In this document: one piece after another, positions 1 through 7,102 of the stretch
Layout of the letters: each line of letters opens with the position of its first letter
How positions within the stretch are numbered: position 1 is the first letter of the stretch
DNA from: Gallionellaceae bacterium UBA6222
GTDB lineage: Bacteria > Pseudomonadota > Gammaproteobacteria > Burkholderiales > Gallionellaceae
Length of the DNA stretch: 26,688 bases
NCBI GenBank assembly: GCA_002421915.1
Contig: DISA01000060.1
Span: forward strand, 4,098-30,785
Direction of reading: 5' to 3'
Program-made: the position numbers and the translations under genes
The notes under the pieces: model-generated
The model's database searches: none
What the model saw: only the letters and a program-made list of their open reading frames with translations
Told to the model about the DNA's origin: nothing

Positions 1-1259
1 TGTTCACCGCCAACTCGATGAACTGTCTGACCGAGGTGCTGGGGCTGTCGCTGCCCGGGAACGGTTCTCTGGTGGCTACGCACGCCGAACGCAAACAGTT
101 GTTCCTGCGTGCCGGGCGCACCATCGTCGAGTTGTGCAAACGTTATTACGAGCAGGACGATGCCGCAGTGCTGCCGCGCAGCATTGCCACTTTCGAAGCC
201 TTTGAGAATGCCATGACGCTGGATATCGCGATGGGCGGCTCGACCAATACCGTGCTGCATCTGCTGGCGGTCGCGCATGAAGCGGGCGTGGATTTCACCA
301 TGCGGGATATGGATCGCCTGTCGCGCCATGTGCCGACGTTATGCAAGGTCGCGCCGTCGTCCGAATATCACCTGGAAGACGTGCATCGTGCCGGCGGCAT
401 CGCCGCCATTTTGGGCGAGCTGGATCGTGCCGGATTACTGCACGGCGAAGTCGGCACGGTACACAGCAAGACGTTGCGCGACGGAATCAGGCAGTGGGAC
501 ATCACCCAAACCCAAAGTGAAGAGGTCAAAAAATTCTTCCGTGCGGCACCCGGCGGCATCGTTACCACCATCGCCTTCTCGCAATCCATGCTCTACCCCG
601 GGCTGGATATCGATCGTGCCGGCGGTTGCATCCGCGACAACGCTCACGCCTATTCCACCGACGGTGGATTGGCGGTGCTGTACGGCAACATCGCCGCAGA
701 CGGTTGCATCGTAAAGACAGCGGGTGTGGATGACAGCATCCTGAAATTCAGCGGACGGGCGCGCGTTTTCGAGAGTCAGGATGCATCGGTCGCCGCCATT
801 CTGGCTGATCAGGTTGTGGCGGGTGACGTGGTGGTGATCCGTTACGAGGGACCACGGGGCGGGCCGGGGATGCAGGAGATGTTGTATCCGACGTCCTATC
901 TGAAATCCAAAGGACTGGGCACAGTCTGTGCATTGCTGACTGACGGACGATTCTCCGGCGGCACCTCGGGCTTGAGTATCGGCCATGTCTCTCCGGAAGC
1001 GGCCAGCGGCGGCGCCATCGGTCTGGTGCAGGAGGGCGACCGTATCGAGATTGACATCCCCAATCGCCGCATCAATCTGGCGATCAGTGATGCCGAACTG
1101 GCGCAGCGGCGCACGGCGATGGAAGCCAAAGGCAAGCAGGCATGGAAACCGGCCACCGAGCGCCCGCGCAAGGTGTCGGCTGCGTTGCGCGCTTACGCGG
1201 CCATGGTGACTTCGGCCGACAAGGGCGCGGTACGCGACGTGTCGCTGGTGGAAGAATGA
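1..1259 (+). CDS. ilvD: Dihydroxy-acid dehydratase, 3' part (5' end outside the window)
   Basis: IlvD dehydrates 2,3-dihydroxy-acids to 2-keto acids in isoleucine and valine synthesis; it is a cytosolic Fe-S enzyme. The reading frame is already open at base 3, where it encodes FTANSMNCLTE. This is an internal IlvD motif, so the ATG at 18 is an internal Met and not the start. About 418 residues are visible, against roughly 616 in the E. coli protein, so about 200 N-terminal residues are missing. Landmarks are AMGGSTNTVLHLLA, the EDVHRAGG segment, KTAGVDDSILKF, RYEGPRGGPGMQEML and the C-terminal DGRFSGGTSGLSIGHVSPEA. The match is to the E. coli-type IlvD branch rather than 6-phosphogluconate dehydratase (Edd), which shares the fold. 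No terminator is visible after the stop; a dispersed inverted repeat follows. Confidence 0.95.
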   Translation, partial: FTANSMNCLTEVLGLSLPGNGSLVATHAERKQLFLRAGRTIVELCKRYYEQDDAAVLPRSIATFEAFENAMTLDIAMGGSTNTVLHLLAVAHEAGVDFTMRDMDRLSRHVPTLCKVAPSSEYHLEDVHRAGGIAAILGELDRAGLLHGEVGTVHSKTLRDGIRQWDITQTQSEEVKKFFRAAPGGIVTTIAFSQSMLYPGLDIDRAGGCIRDNAHAYSTDGGLAVLYGNIAADGCIVKTAGVDDSILKFSGRARVFESQDASVAAILADQVVAGDVVVIRYEGPRGGPGMQEMLYPTSYLKSKGLGTVCALLTDGRFSGGTSGLSIGHVSPEAASGGAIGLVQEGDRIEIDIPNRRINLAISDAELAQRRTAMEAKGKQAWKPATERPRKVSAALRAYAAMVTSADKGAVRDVSLVEE

Positions 1260-1276
1260 TTCAAAGAATTTATTAG

Positions 1277-1355
1277 CCACGGATAAACACCGATAACACG
1301 CTGATGAAACCGTCCGGTTTTGTTTTCATCCGTGAAAATCCGTGTTCATCGGCGG
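1277..1355. repeat. Imperfect inverted repeat of the 'CCACGGATAAACAC' type
   Basis: The arms are 1277-1294 (CCACGGATAAACACCGAT) and 1338-1355 (ATCCGTGTTCATCGGCGG). The arm at 1338 reverse-complements to the first with 14 of 18 matches, and a further related ATCCGTG word lies at about 1329. Related words such as CCACGGATGAACACGGAT occur as dispersed intergenic repeats in many proteobacteria (from memory). The repeat fills the space between ilvD and the ParA-like gene. It probably forms a hairpin in mRNA, but no T-tract follows, so I do not call it a terminator. Confidence 0.55.
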
Positions 1356-1389
1356 CCAAAGGCGGTTTATCGTATCGCGGGGTGAAATC

Positions 1390-2034
1390 ATGCAAGCCAT
1401 ACTGATTGCGAATCCGAAAGGCGGTAGCGGCAAAACCACGCTGTCCACCAACATTGCGGGCTATCTCGCCGCGCAGGGGAAGCGGGTGGCAATCCTCGAC
1501 TTGGACCGGCAAAAATCCGCGACCCAATGGCTGGCGTCGCGTCCGCTTGAACTGCCGGGTATCGAACTGATGCAGTCGGACGGCGGGCGCAGTGCACCGC
1601 TCGACAGTCTGGTGATCGACTCACCGGCAGGGTTGCACGGCAAGAATCTCGAACATGCATTGAAGCTGGTGCATCGGGTCATCGTGCCGATTGCGCCGTC
1701 GGCGTTTGATATTCAGGCGAGCCGTGATTTTCTGCAAGTATTGCACCACGAAAAGATGGTGCGCAAAGGCAAGATATTCGTTGGAGTGGTGGGGATGCGC
1801 ATGGACCCGCGCACGCGCGCGGCACTGACGCTGGAACAATTTCTGCAGGGACTGGATTTGCCGGTGCTGGCTTATCTGCGCGAGACACAGGCTTATGTCT
1901 CTGCCGGGTTCGAGGGCAAGACCCTGTTTGATCTGCCGCCCTCACAGGCGCAGCGCGAATTGGCGCAGTGGTCCTATTTGCTGGGATGGCTGCAAAGTGG
2001 CGATGAAAACCAGATGGGGAAACAACATGAATAA
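1390..2034 (+). CDS. ParA/MinD-family partition-type ATPase
   Basis: This 214-aa protein is a small ParA-like P-loop ATPase. ATPases of this class position plasmids, chromosomes or protein complexes by ATP-dependent dimerisation on DNA or membrane. The deviant Walker A motif KGGSGKTT lies at residues 9-16, followed by the DLDRQKSATQW switch segment and the Walker B-like LVIDSPAGLHG. No N-terminal DNA-binding domain is present. The frame extends upstream to a GTG at 1342, but the ATG at 1390 places the Walker motif at the usual distance from the N-terminus and follows a GGGGTGA ribosome site, so I chose it. Its stop overlaps the start of the next gene (ATGAATAA), which implies translational coupling to a cytochrome c. 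No ParB-like partner is nearby, so the cargo is unknown. Confidence 0.88.
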   Translation: MQAILIANPKGGSGKTTLSTNIAGYLAAQGKRVAILDLDRQKSATQWLASRPLELPGIELMQSDGGRSAPLDSLVIDSPAGLHGKNLEHALKLVHRVIVPIAPSAFDIQASRDFLQVLHHEKMVRKGKIFVGVVGMRMDPRTRAALTLEQFLQGLDLPVLAYLRETQAYVSAGFEGKTLFDLPPSQAQRELAQWSYLLGWLQSGDENQMGKQHE

Positions 2035-2422
2035 TTTATGGATTCTGTGTGGATTGCTCACACTGGCCGGATGTCAGGGTGAAAAATCTCAACCCGTGAC
2101 GTCAAAACCGGCCGAAACGATAGTTGCACCTGCTGTCGCTGCCCGGGCAGCGACAGCCGTTGATGCAGATGAGGCGGCCATGGCGCTTGCACGCAAGAGC
2201 AACTGTTTCGCCTGCCATGCGCTGGACAAGAAAGTGGTGGGGCCGGCATTCAGGGCGGTGGCCGCCAAATATCGCGGTGACGGAAGTGCGCAGACTTTTC
2301 TGGAAAACAAGATCACCAAGGGCGGCGGCGGAGTGTGGGGTGCGGTGCCAATGCCAGCCCAACCCGGATTGGGCGCGGAACAAAGAGCCCAATTGGCAAG
2401 ATACATTCTGAATCTTGAATAA
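2027..2422 (+). CDS. Lipoprotein class I cytochrome c (c552-like)
   Basis: This 131-aa protein begins with a short hydrophobic signal ending in LTLAGC, a lipobox whose Cys (residue 15) would be lipidated, so it is predicted to be membrane-anchored and periplasm-facing. An Ala/Pro/Val-rich linker follows. A single heme c site CFACH then begins the globular domain, and VPMPAQP provides the likely axial Met. The domain is about 75 residues, typical of small class I electron carriers. It closely resembles the next cytochrome (shared CHA-DKKVVGP, KYKGD/KYRGD and GVWG segments), so the two look like paralogues. Its ATG overlaps the stop of the ParA-like gene by 8 bp. The partner redox enzyme is not in the window. 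Confidence 0.88.
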   Translation: MNNLWILCGLLTLAGCQGEKSQPVTSKPAETIVAPAVAARAATAVDADEAAMALARKSNCFACHALDKKVVGPAFRAVAAKYRGDGSAQTFLENKITKGGGGVWGAVPMPAQPGLGAEQRAQLARYILNLE

Positions 2423-2560
2423 GACGTCAACCCGGAGCGTATCCACGGCGTTATCAGCGCACCGCCAGTGGTTTGCTGTTAAAGCGGGTTTTTAGCATGC
2501 GGTCGGGGCAAGCGCTCCGCTCGTTTTATCGCGAAGTACAACTTGAATAATGGAGAAAAC

Positions 2561-2875
2561 ATGAAATCTATCGTTATCAGCATGGCAGTTGCAGCAGGTC
2601 TGATGATTGCCGGTTCCGCAATGGCTGCAGATATGCCGGCCGTGGCCAAAAAGAACAACTGTACCGCTTGCCACGCCATAGACAAGAAGGTGGTTGGACC
2701 GGGTTGGAAGGATGTTGCTGCGAAATACAAGGGCGATGCCGGTGCTGTGGCCCACTTGACCACGAAGATCAAGAAGGGTGGCAGCGGTGTTTGGGGCAAG
2801 ATGCCGATGCCTGCCACTCCCAAGGCCAGCGATGCCGACGTCAAGGAGCTGATTGACTTCATCTTGGCCTTGTAA
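2561..2875 (+). CDS. Periplasmic cytochrome c552-type electron carrier
   Basis: This 104-aa class I cytochrome c has a Sec signal peptide (residues 1-22, ending AGSAMA before ADMPA) and one heme-binding CTACH motif. The sixth-ligand Met lies in GKMPMPATP. Length and motif order match the soluble cytochrome c552 of Nitrosomonas-type betaproteobacteria, which shuttles electrons between quinol-oxidising or metal-oxidising complexes and terminal reductases. The ATG at 2561 is preceded by GGAG about 8 bp upstream; the frame also opens at a TTG (2543) that lies before the ribosome site and would spoil the signal peptide. It is separated from the lipoprotein paralogue by 138 bp, so it may have its own promoter, and a strong terminator follows. 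Confidence 0.92.
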   Translation: MKSIVISMAVAAGLMIAGSAMAADMPAVAKKNNCTACHAIDKKVVGPGWKDVAAKYKGDAGAVAHLTTKIKKGGSGVWGKMPMPATPKASDADVKELIDFILAL

Positions 2876-2890
2876 TCGCCAAGGCAACCC

Positions 2891-2918
2891 AAAAAAGCCG
2901 GCTTGCGCCGGCTTTTTT
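2891..2918 (+). terminator. Rho-independent terminator after the cytochrome c gene
   Basis: AAAAAAGCCGGC-TTGC-GCCGGCTTTTTT is a perfect hairpin with a GC-rich 6-bp core, a 4-nt loop and flanking A and T runs, 15 bp after the cytochrome stop. The A run means it could also act on the opposite strand. Confidence 0.93.
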
Positions 2919-3009
2919 GTCGCCTGAAAGCAGTGGAGCACAGCGCAATACTTGAACCCGCGGTCGCTTCGGGTTCTAATCGGCACTCATGATCTGGCGG
3001 AGCGGAACG

Positions 3010-4527
3010 ATGGGGAGAGCGCGAAAAATAGCGGCCGGGCTGTTGTTGTGCGGTATGTCGCAAGCGGCATGCGCGGCTGATGCCGCCTTGGACACGATGT
3101 TCGGTACGGTTAACGGATTGCTGGCGCAGGTCATCTTCTTCGATATCTTTCCCGGTGAGCCGTCTATGCCGCTGATTGTGGCCTGGCTGATTGTGGCTGC
3201 GGTGTTTCTCACGTTCCGCTTCAATTTTGTCAATCTGCGCATGATGCGCCACGCGTTCCGGGTGATTCGCGGCAAGTACCACACGGCGGATGACCGGGGC
3301 GAAGTGACCTCCTTTCAAGCCTTGTCCACCGCGCTGTCGGCCACGGTCGGGCTGGGCAATATTGCCGGTGTGGCGATTGCCATTTCCATCGGCGGGCCGG
3401 GCGCGACGTTCTGGATGATCATCGCCGGACTGCTCGGCATGAGCACCAAATTCACCGAGGCCAGCCTGGCACAGATGTATCGCGAGGTCAGGCCGGACGG
3501 CCGCCTGATGGGCGGCGCCATGGAATATCTATCCAAAGGGCTGGCGGAAAAAGGCGTACCGCGCACTGGCAAGACCCTGGCAATTCTGTTTGCCCTGTTC
3601 ACCATCCTGGGTTCTTTTGGAGCGGGTAGCGCGTTCCAAGTCAGCCAATCAATGGGTGCGGTACAGACGCAGATTGAATTCTTTCGTGAAATACCAATTG
3701 CCTACGGCTTGCTGATGGCAATTGCCATTGGTCTGGTCATCATCGGCGGCCTGCGCCGCATCGCGCACGTGGCGGAAGCGGTCGTGCCGTCCATGGTCAT
3801 CATCTATGTCTGTGCCTGCCTGTGGATCATCGTCAGCAATGCGGCGCTGGTGCCGGATGCCTTGGGCAAGATCGTGCTGGAGGCGTTCTCGCCCATCGCC
3901 GTGGCGGGCGGCATGGTGGGCGCACTGGTGCAAGGGTTTAAACGCGCGGCGTTCTCGTCCGAGGCAGGCTTGGGTTCCGCTGCCATCGCCCACTCTGCGG
4001 CTTCGGTTAAATATCCGGTGCGGCAGGGACTGGTCGCGCTGTACGAGCCGTTCATCGACACCGTGGTGATCTGCACCATGACCGCACTGGTAATCGTCAT
4101 CACCGGTGTCTACAACGCGCCGGAATATGAATCGATCCGCGCCGCCAGTCAGGGAGCAACCCTGACTTCCGTTGCCTTTGCCACCGTTTCCGACTGGTTC
4201 CCCGCCATCCTCGCCCTGTCTGTTGTGTTGTTCGCCTACAGCACCGCGATTTCCTGGTCATATTATGGCGAACGTTGCTGGGTCTATCTGTTCGGCGAAC
4301 GCTATTCGATTCTGTACAAGGCCATCTTCATCGGCTTCGTTGTTGTCGCCTCGGTGGCAAGCGCTTCCAATCTGGTGGATTTCACCGACCTGCTGGTGCT
4401 CTCGATGGCCTTCCCCAACCTGGTCGGTTTGTATGTGTTGAGTGGCAAGGTAAAAAGTGCATTGGCAGAATACGAAACCAAGCTGGCCAGCGGGGAACTG
4501 GACCGGGAAGTGACGAGCAGGAAATAG
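3010..4527 (+). CDS. Alanine/glycine:cation symporter (AGCS family)
   Basis: This inner-membrane secondary transporter, 505 aa, belongs to the AGCS family, whose members import alanine or glycine with Na+ or H+. The N-terminus looks like a cleavable signal (GLLLCGMSQAACAADAA), followed by about ten hydrophobic segments. Family landmarks are TALSATVGLGNIAGVAIAI, GGPGATFWM, TKFTEASLAQMYR and the loop FKRAAFSSEAGLGSAAIAHS. I chose the ATG at 3010 because GGAGCGGAACG directly precedes it. An in-frame ATG at 2989 would add seven residues but lacks a ribosome site. The substrate is inferred from the family only. The gene appears monocistronic, since a terminator precedes it and the accessory island begins after it. 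Confidence 0.9.
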   Translation: MGRARKIAAGLLLCGMSQAACAADAALDTMFGTVNGLLAQVIFFDIFPGEPSMPLIVAWLIVAAVFLTFRFNFVNLRMMRHAFRVIRGKYHTADDRGEVTSFQALSTALSATVGLGNIAGVAIAISIGGPGATFWMIIAGLLGMSTKFTEASLAQMYREVRPDGRLMGGAMEYLSKGLAEKGVPRTGKTLAILFALFTILGSFGAGSAFQVSQSMGAVQTQIEFFREIPIAYGLLMAIAIGLVIIGGLRRIAHVAEAVVPSMVIIYVCACLWIIVSNAALVPDALGKIVLEAFSPIAVAGGMVGALVQGFKRAAFSSEAGLGSAAIAHSAASVKYPVRQGLVALYEPFIDTVVICTMTALVIVITGVYNAPEYESIRAASQGATLTSVAFATVSDWFPAILALSVVLFAYSTAISWSYYGERCWVYLFGERYSILYKAIFIGFVVVASVASASNLVDFTDLLVLSMAFPNLVGLYVLSGKVKSALAEYETKLASGELDREVTSRK

Positions 4528-4902
4528 CCTTCAACAATTTGCGCAGCGGCGAGTACAGCGGGCGCATCTGGGCGATTAACGAAAGTTAAACATTTCTCAA
4601 ATTGGTTCAGTGCCGTCTCCGACCCGTTGCTTTCTGCGGCGACCGACCGCTGTGTAGCAGTCAAATTGCGATGATGCACTTTCGCTTCGTGGACGATGGA
4701 ATCGGTCAGCGCGTTTGCTGTAGGAGGCTGCATAATCGGCCATTGCGGTAATGGCTGTCGGTTCGGGGTGCCCGGATGTCCGCTTGTTATTTTTTAACTC
4801 ACCCTTTTAACTAGCTTACGAGGCTCGGTGTCCACAAAATCATTTGCATTGTTGTCAATTAATCGATGCCCCAACAGTTTGCTAATAGTATTGGCTGTCT
4901 AG
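4528..4902. other. Gene-free left border of the accessory island
   Basis: I see no coding sequence in these 375 bp. The segment becomes AT-rich after about 4780 and contains one arm of the long inverted repeat shared with the other island border (4705-4731). It separates the 3' ends of two converging genes. No clear T-tract hairpin terminator was found for either one. Confidence 0.6.
4705..4731 (+). repeat. Island-border inverted repeat, left copy
   Basis: This 27-bp word reads GTCAGCGCGTTTGCTGTAGG and then AGGCTGC. Its reverse complement matches 16988-17014 at 25 of 27 positions. A further TCGGCC (4736-4741) matches in inverse order GGCCGA at 16979-16984 with a 1-nt spacing change. The two copies lie outside the outermost genes of the accessory block. 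Confidence 0.8.
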
Positions 4903-5652
4903 TTACCTGAACTCCAAGCTGGGCATCCCATTCCACGTCCTTCCGGCAAAAAGGCGTCCATTACTTTTCTTCACCCGCTTCTTTCCATCCGCCCCCCATC
5001 CGCCCCATTGTTTGAAGAAGAACGCCACGCCTTCTTGATCGCATTGATCTTTAATAGACTCAACCCACTCTGCTTTCATTGGCCTTGCCTTTGGGCCAGA
5101 CTCACCGCCGACGATTACCCAGTGGATTCCATTGAGATTAATTTCGCCAATATCATCAAGCAGTGGTTCAACAGATAAAAATCGAATGCCTGCTTTAATT
5201 TCACGTAGGTCATCAACTCTATGAAGGCCGTACTGCCTATTCTCCACAGAAACCCCTAGCCATACATTGTCAGGCACCTCACGTCCTCGCGAAGAGAAAT
5301 ACTTGAGCATCCTGGCTGATCGCTTGGTCAATATTTGGTAAGTATGTTGGGGTGTTCGTTTGATCACATCAAAAACCTGATCGAGAAACTTGAAAGGAAT
5401 GTCCTTATGGAACAAATCACTCATCGAGTTAACGAAGTATGTCGTAGGTTTGCGCCGCATCAATGGCTGCTCCAAACGCTCGGGCAAAATGCTGAGGCTG
5501 AATCCGTTTTCATAACCTCTAGCACCCATGGCCTTTAGACGAGTTGCCATGACCTCGGCGTAGCAGTGCTTGCAACCAGGCGACACTTTCGTGCAGCCCG
5601 TGGTTGGGTTCCACGTCTGCTCAGTCCATTCGATTGTCGTTTTTTTAGTCAC
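4903..5652 (-). CDS. Three-Cys-motif protein of the phage Gp37/Gp68 (DUF5131) family
   Basis: This 249-aa protein starts TKKTTIEWTEQTWNP and carries the cysteine cluster TGCTKVSPGCKHCYAE, spaced C-x6-C-x2-C at residues 20, 27 and 30. Later conserved blocks are FVNSMSDLFH, QILTKR, WLGVSVE, FLSVEPLL and IVGGESG. This is the DUF5131 (phage Gp37/Gp68) family, whose cysteines suggest an Fe-S or radical-SAM-like centre; the biochemical function is not established to my knowledge. I chose the GTG at 5652 because AAGGA lies 7 bp before it and it begins one base after the tcmP stop. The longer frame begins with a TTG at 5682. It pairs with TcmP immediately upstream, the usual partnership of this family. 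Confidence 0.85.
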   Translation of the reverse strand: MTKKTTIEWTEQTWNPTTGCTKVSPGCKHCYAEVMATRLKAMGARGYENGFSLSILPERLEQPLMRRKPTTYFVNSMSDLFHKDIPFKFLDQVFDVIKRTPQHTYQILTKRSARMLKYFSSRGREVPDNVWLGVSVENRQYGLHRVDDLREIKAGIRFLSVEPLLDDIGEINLNGIHWVIVGGESGPKARPMKAEWVESIKDQCDQEGVAFFFKQWGGWGADGKKRVKKSNGRLFAGRTWNGMPSLEFR

Positions 5653-5653
5653 A

Positions 5654-6781
5654 CTAGATTCCTTGTTGAAATGTGATGCCAATCAGCTTCTCTTCGTTGA
5701 ATGTGCCTTTGCGCCGTTTTGGGTCGCAGCTGTTGACCTGAATCATGCCTTTCCGTTCCAAGTCTTTGAGCATCTCCTTCGGATTAATAAAAGGGCTTTC
5801 ATTCAACGCGTAATCGCGCAACTCAAGATACTTTACCGTCCGGCCACGAAATTGATCAAATAATTGAGCGCTATATTCTGTCGGATCATCGAAGCGGAAC
5901 ATTTTTGATTGATTAAGGTGCGCGTCAGAAAAACTGAATTCGCCGCTTTTATCAATCGTCTTCATGGCCTCTTTCATTTTTTCCAATCCGAGATAATGCT
6001 GACTCGCAAACACCAAATGATAGTCAATGGTGTTTTTAACCGAACGCATCTCAAATGCGAATACATAACGCACATTCGGTAAAGCACGCAGCTTCTGTTT
6101 GTACAAATCCAGAACGCCACGATACAACTCATGGGAAGGGCGATGTTTGCCTAACTCTGCCTTCCAAGATTCGTCACCAAATATCTCGTTCAGAATTGCC
6201 TCGTGATTAGCATCTACCCCCGCCTTAAATATTCTACCAATTCCGTCCGAATCGAAATTGATGAGAACCTCTACTGCATCCCGACTCAACAGCTCCTTGA
6301 TGACTGCAAACGGAATTCCTTTCGCACCAAAGGGATCAATGAACGCGAACAGAGGTGACGCAGGAGAAAATGGATTGGGTGTCTGATTCTTCAGGGCAGA
6401 CAAACCATCAACAAAAGACAAATTGAAAAAATGTGTTTCTATCTGCGGACTGACATTGGCAGTACCAAGCTTGTTTTTAAGGTGATCGAACCTTTTGGCA
6501 TCCTGCTCTATCGATACGCAATGTATTTTCCCGGCTTTCCACTCAGTCCCCAAGCTCTGCAACGCCGCGCTTGCAGAGTTAATAGCCGCAACAGGCGAAC
6601 CCGATGGGGAATTAGTATATTCACCTGGACCGGCAAACCCATCAATGTACCAAAGGTTTTGTCGAAACTTTGACCGCCCCAGAATTTCAAACCAACGGGA
6701 GAGGTATGCCTGCAGAATAGAAATTTTTGCCAGCGTATGTGGCGGTGCCGCCCAAAGAACACTCTTTATTTTTGCGGACAT
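5654..6781 (-). CDS. tcmP: Three-Cys-motif partner protein TcmP
   Basis: This 375-aa protein matches the TcmP family, named for its repeated adjacency to three-Cys (Gp37/Gp68) proteins. Visible family blocks are PHTLAKISILQAYLSRWFEI near residue 14, YIDGFAGPGEY near residue 45, CVSIEQDAKRF, FAFIDPFGAKGIP and VLINFDSDGIGR. The DGFAGPG and FIDPFG segments resemble methyltransferase-like nucleotide-binding loops, but that is inference. The C-terminus looks like a winged-helix region (LRDYALNESPFINPKEMLKDLE). The ATG at 6781 follows AGGATTAA. Only one base separates its stop from the start of the partner gene. Sequence here is visibly AT-richer than the flanking host genes, in keeping with horizontal transfer. 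The role of the pair is unknown; mobile and defence contexts are common for it. Confidence 0.85.
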   Translation of the reverse strand: MSAKIKSVLWAAPPHTLAKISILQAYLSRWFEILGRSKFRQNLWYIDGFAGPGEYTNSPSGSPVAAINSASAALQSLGTEWKAGKIHCVSIEQDAKRFDHLKNKLGTANVSPQIETHFFNLSFVDGLSALKNQTPNPFSPASPLFAFIDPFGAKGIPFAVIKELLSRDAVEVLINFDSDGIGRIFKAGVDANHEAILNEIFGDESWKAELGKHRPSHELYRGVLDLYKQKLRALPNVRYVFAFEMRSVKNTIDYHLVFASQHYLGLEKMKEAMKTIDKSGEFSFSDAHLNQSKMFRFDDPTEYSAQLFDQFRGRTVKYLELRDYALNESPFINPKEMLKDLERKGMIQVNSCDPKRRKGTFNEEKLIGITFQQGI

Positions 6782-6951
6782 TTAATCCTCGCTATCGCCT
6801 CACACAATGTTTCGCCACGCATTTCGATTAGATGGACTACATGTTCAACCGGTGACAAAGGGCACCAGTTAATTAAACATGGCTGCATCGTAGAGAACGT
6901 TCGTTCTGCTGTCAACTAGCCAATTCGGATGAGGCGAGACAAGCTGGATAG

Positions 6952-7074
6952 GTGGGCGACTTTGAAGCGCTCGTAAGAAAAATGCAATCACTGGCTGAAG
7001 CGGGAAATATCAGTCAGACGGTTTTGCCTACCAAACCGACTTCGACACGGGTGGTGCCGAAGTCGGTTTGGTAA
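6952..7074 (+). CDS. Possible 40-aa ORF or gene remnant, unrecognised
   Basis: A GTG-initiated frame encodes VGDFEALVRKMQSLAEAG, continues with NISQTVLPTKPTSTRVVP and ends at TAA 7074. It reads like real protein sequence (an amphipathic helix, then a basic Pro/Thr-rich tail), and GGATAGGTG precedes it, but no family is recognised and no ATG is present. The last 15 codons are encoded by the 45-bp inverted repeat at 7029-7073. It may be the C-terminal remnant of a gene truncated during island assembly. It lies opposite in strand to the surrounding island genes. Confidence 0.25.
   Translation: MGDFEALVRKMQSLAEAGNISQTVLPTKPTSTRVVPKSVW
7029..7073. repeat. Long perfect inverted repeat between the two island modules
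   Basis: TACCAAACCGACTTCG (7029-7044) is perfectly repeated in inverse orientation at 7058-7073, a 16-bp stem that continues for three more pairs after one mismatch around a GTGG-centred loop. It lies 30 bp after the stop of the AAA ATPase gene on the - strand. It could end transcription of the large operon, but the run after the hairpin on the - strand is not T-rich, so a structural or recombinational role is equally possible. Confidence 0.75.
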
Positions 7075-7102
7075 AGCAGTACCTCAAAATCGAATTGAGG
7101 TT

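Noticed and set aside
435..1280. Long open frame on the - strand opposite ilvD
   Set aside because: It is the antisense shadow of a strongly conserved gene; its translation is His/Arg/Gln-rich with no recognisable motif.
2479..3318. 279-codon - strand frame across the cytochrome and symporter starts
   Set aside because: It runs through a clear terminator and two well-supported + strand genes, and has no family features.
4705..4731. tRNA-derived attachment site at the island border
   Set aside because: No tRNA gene or integrase is visible, and the shared border word is inverted, whereas att sites would be direct repeats.
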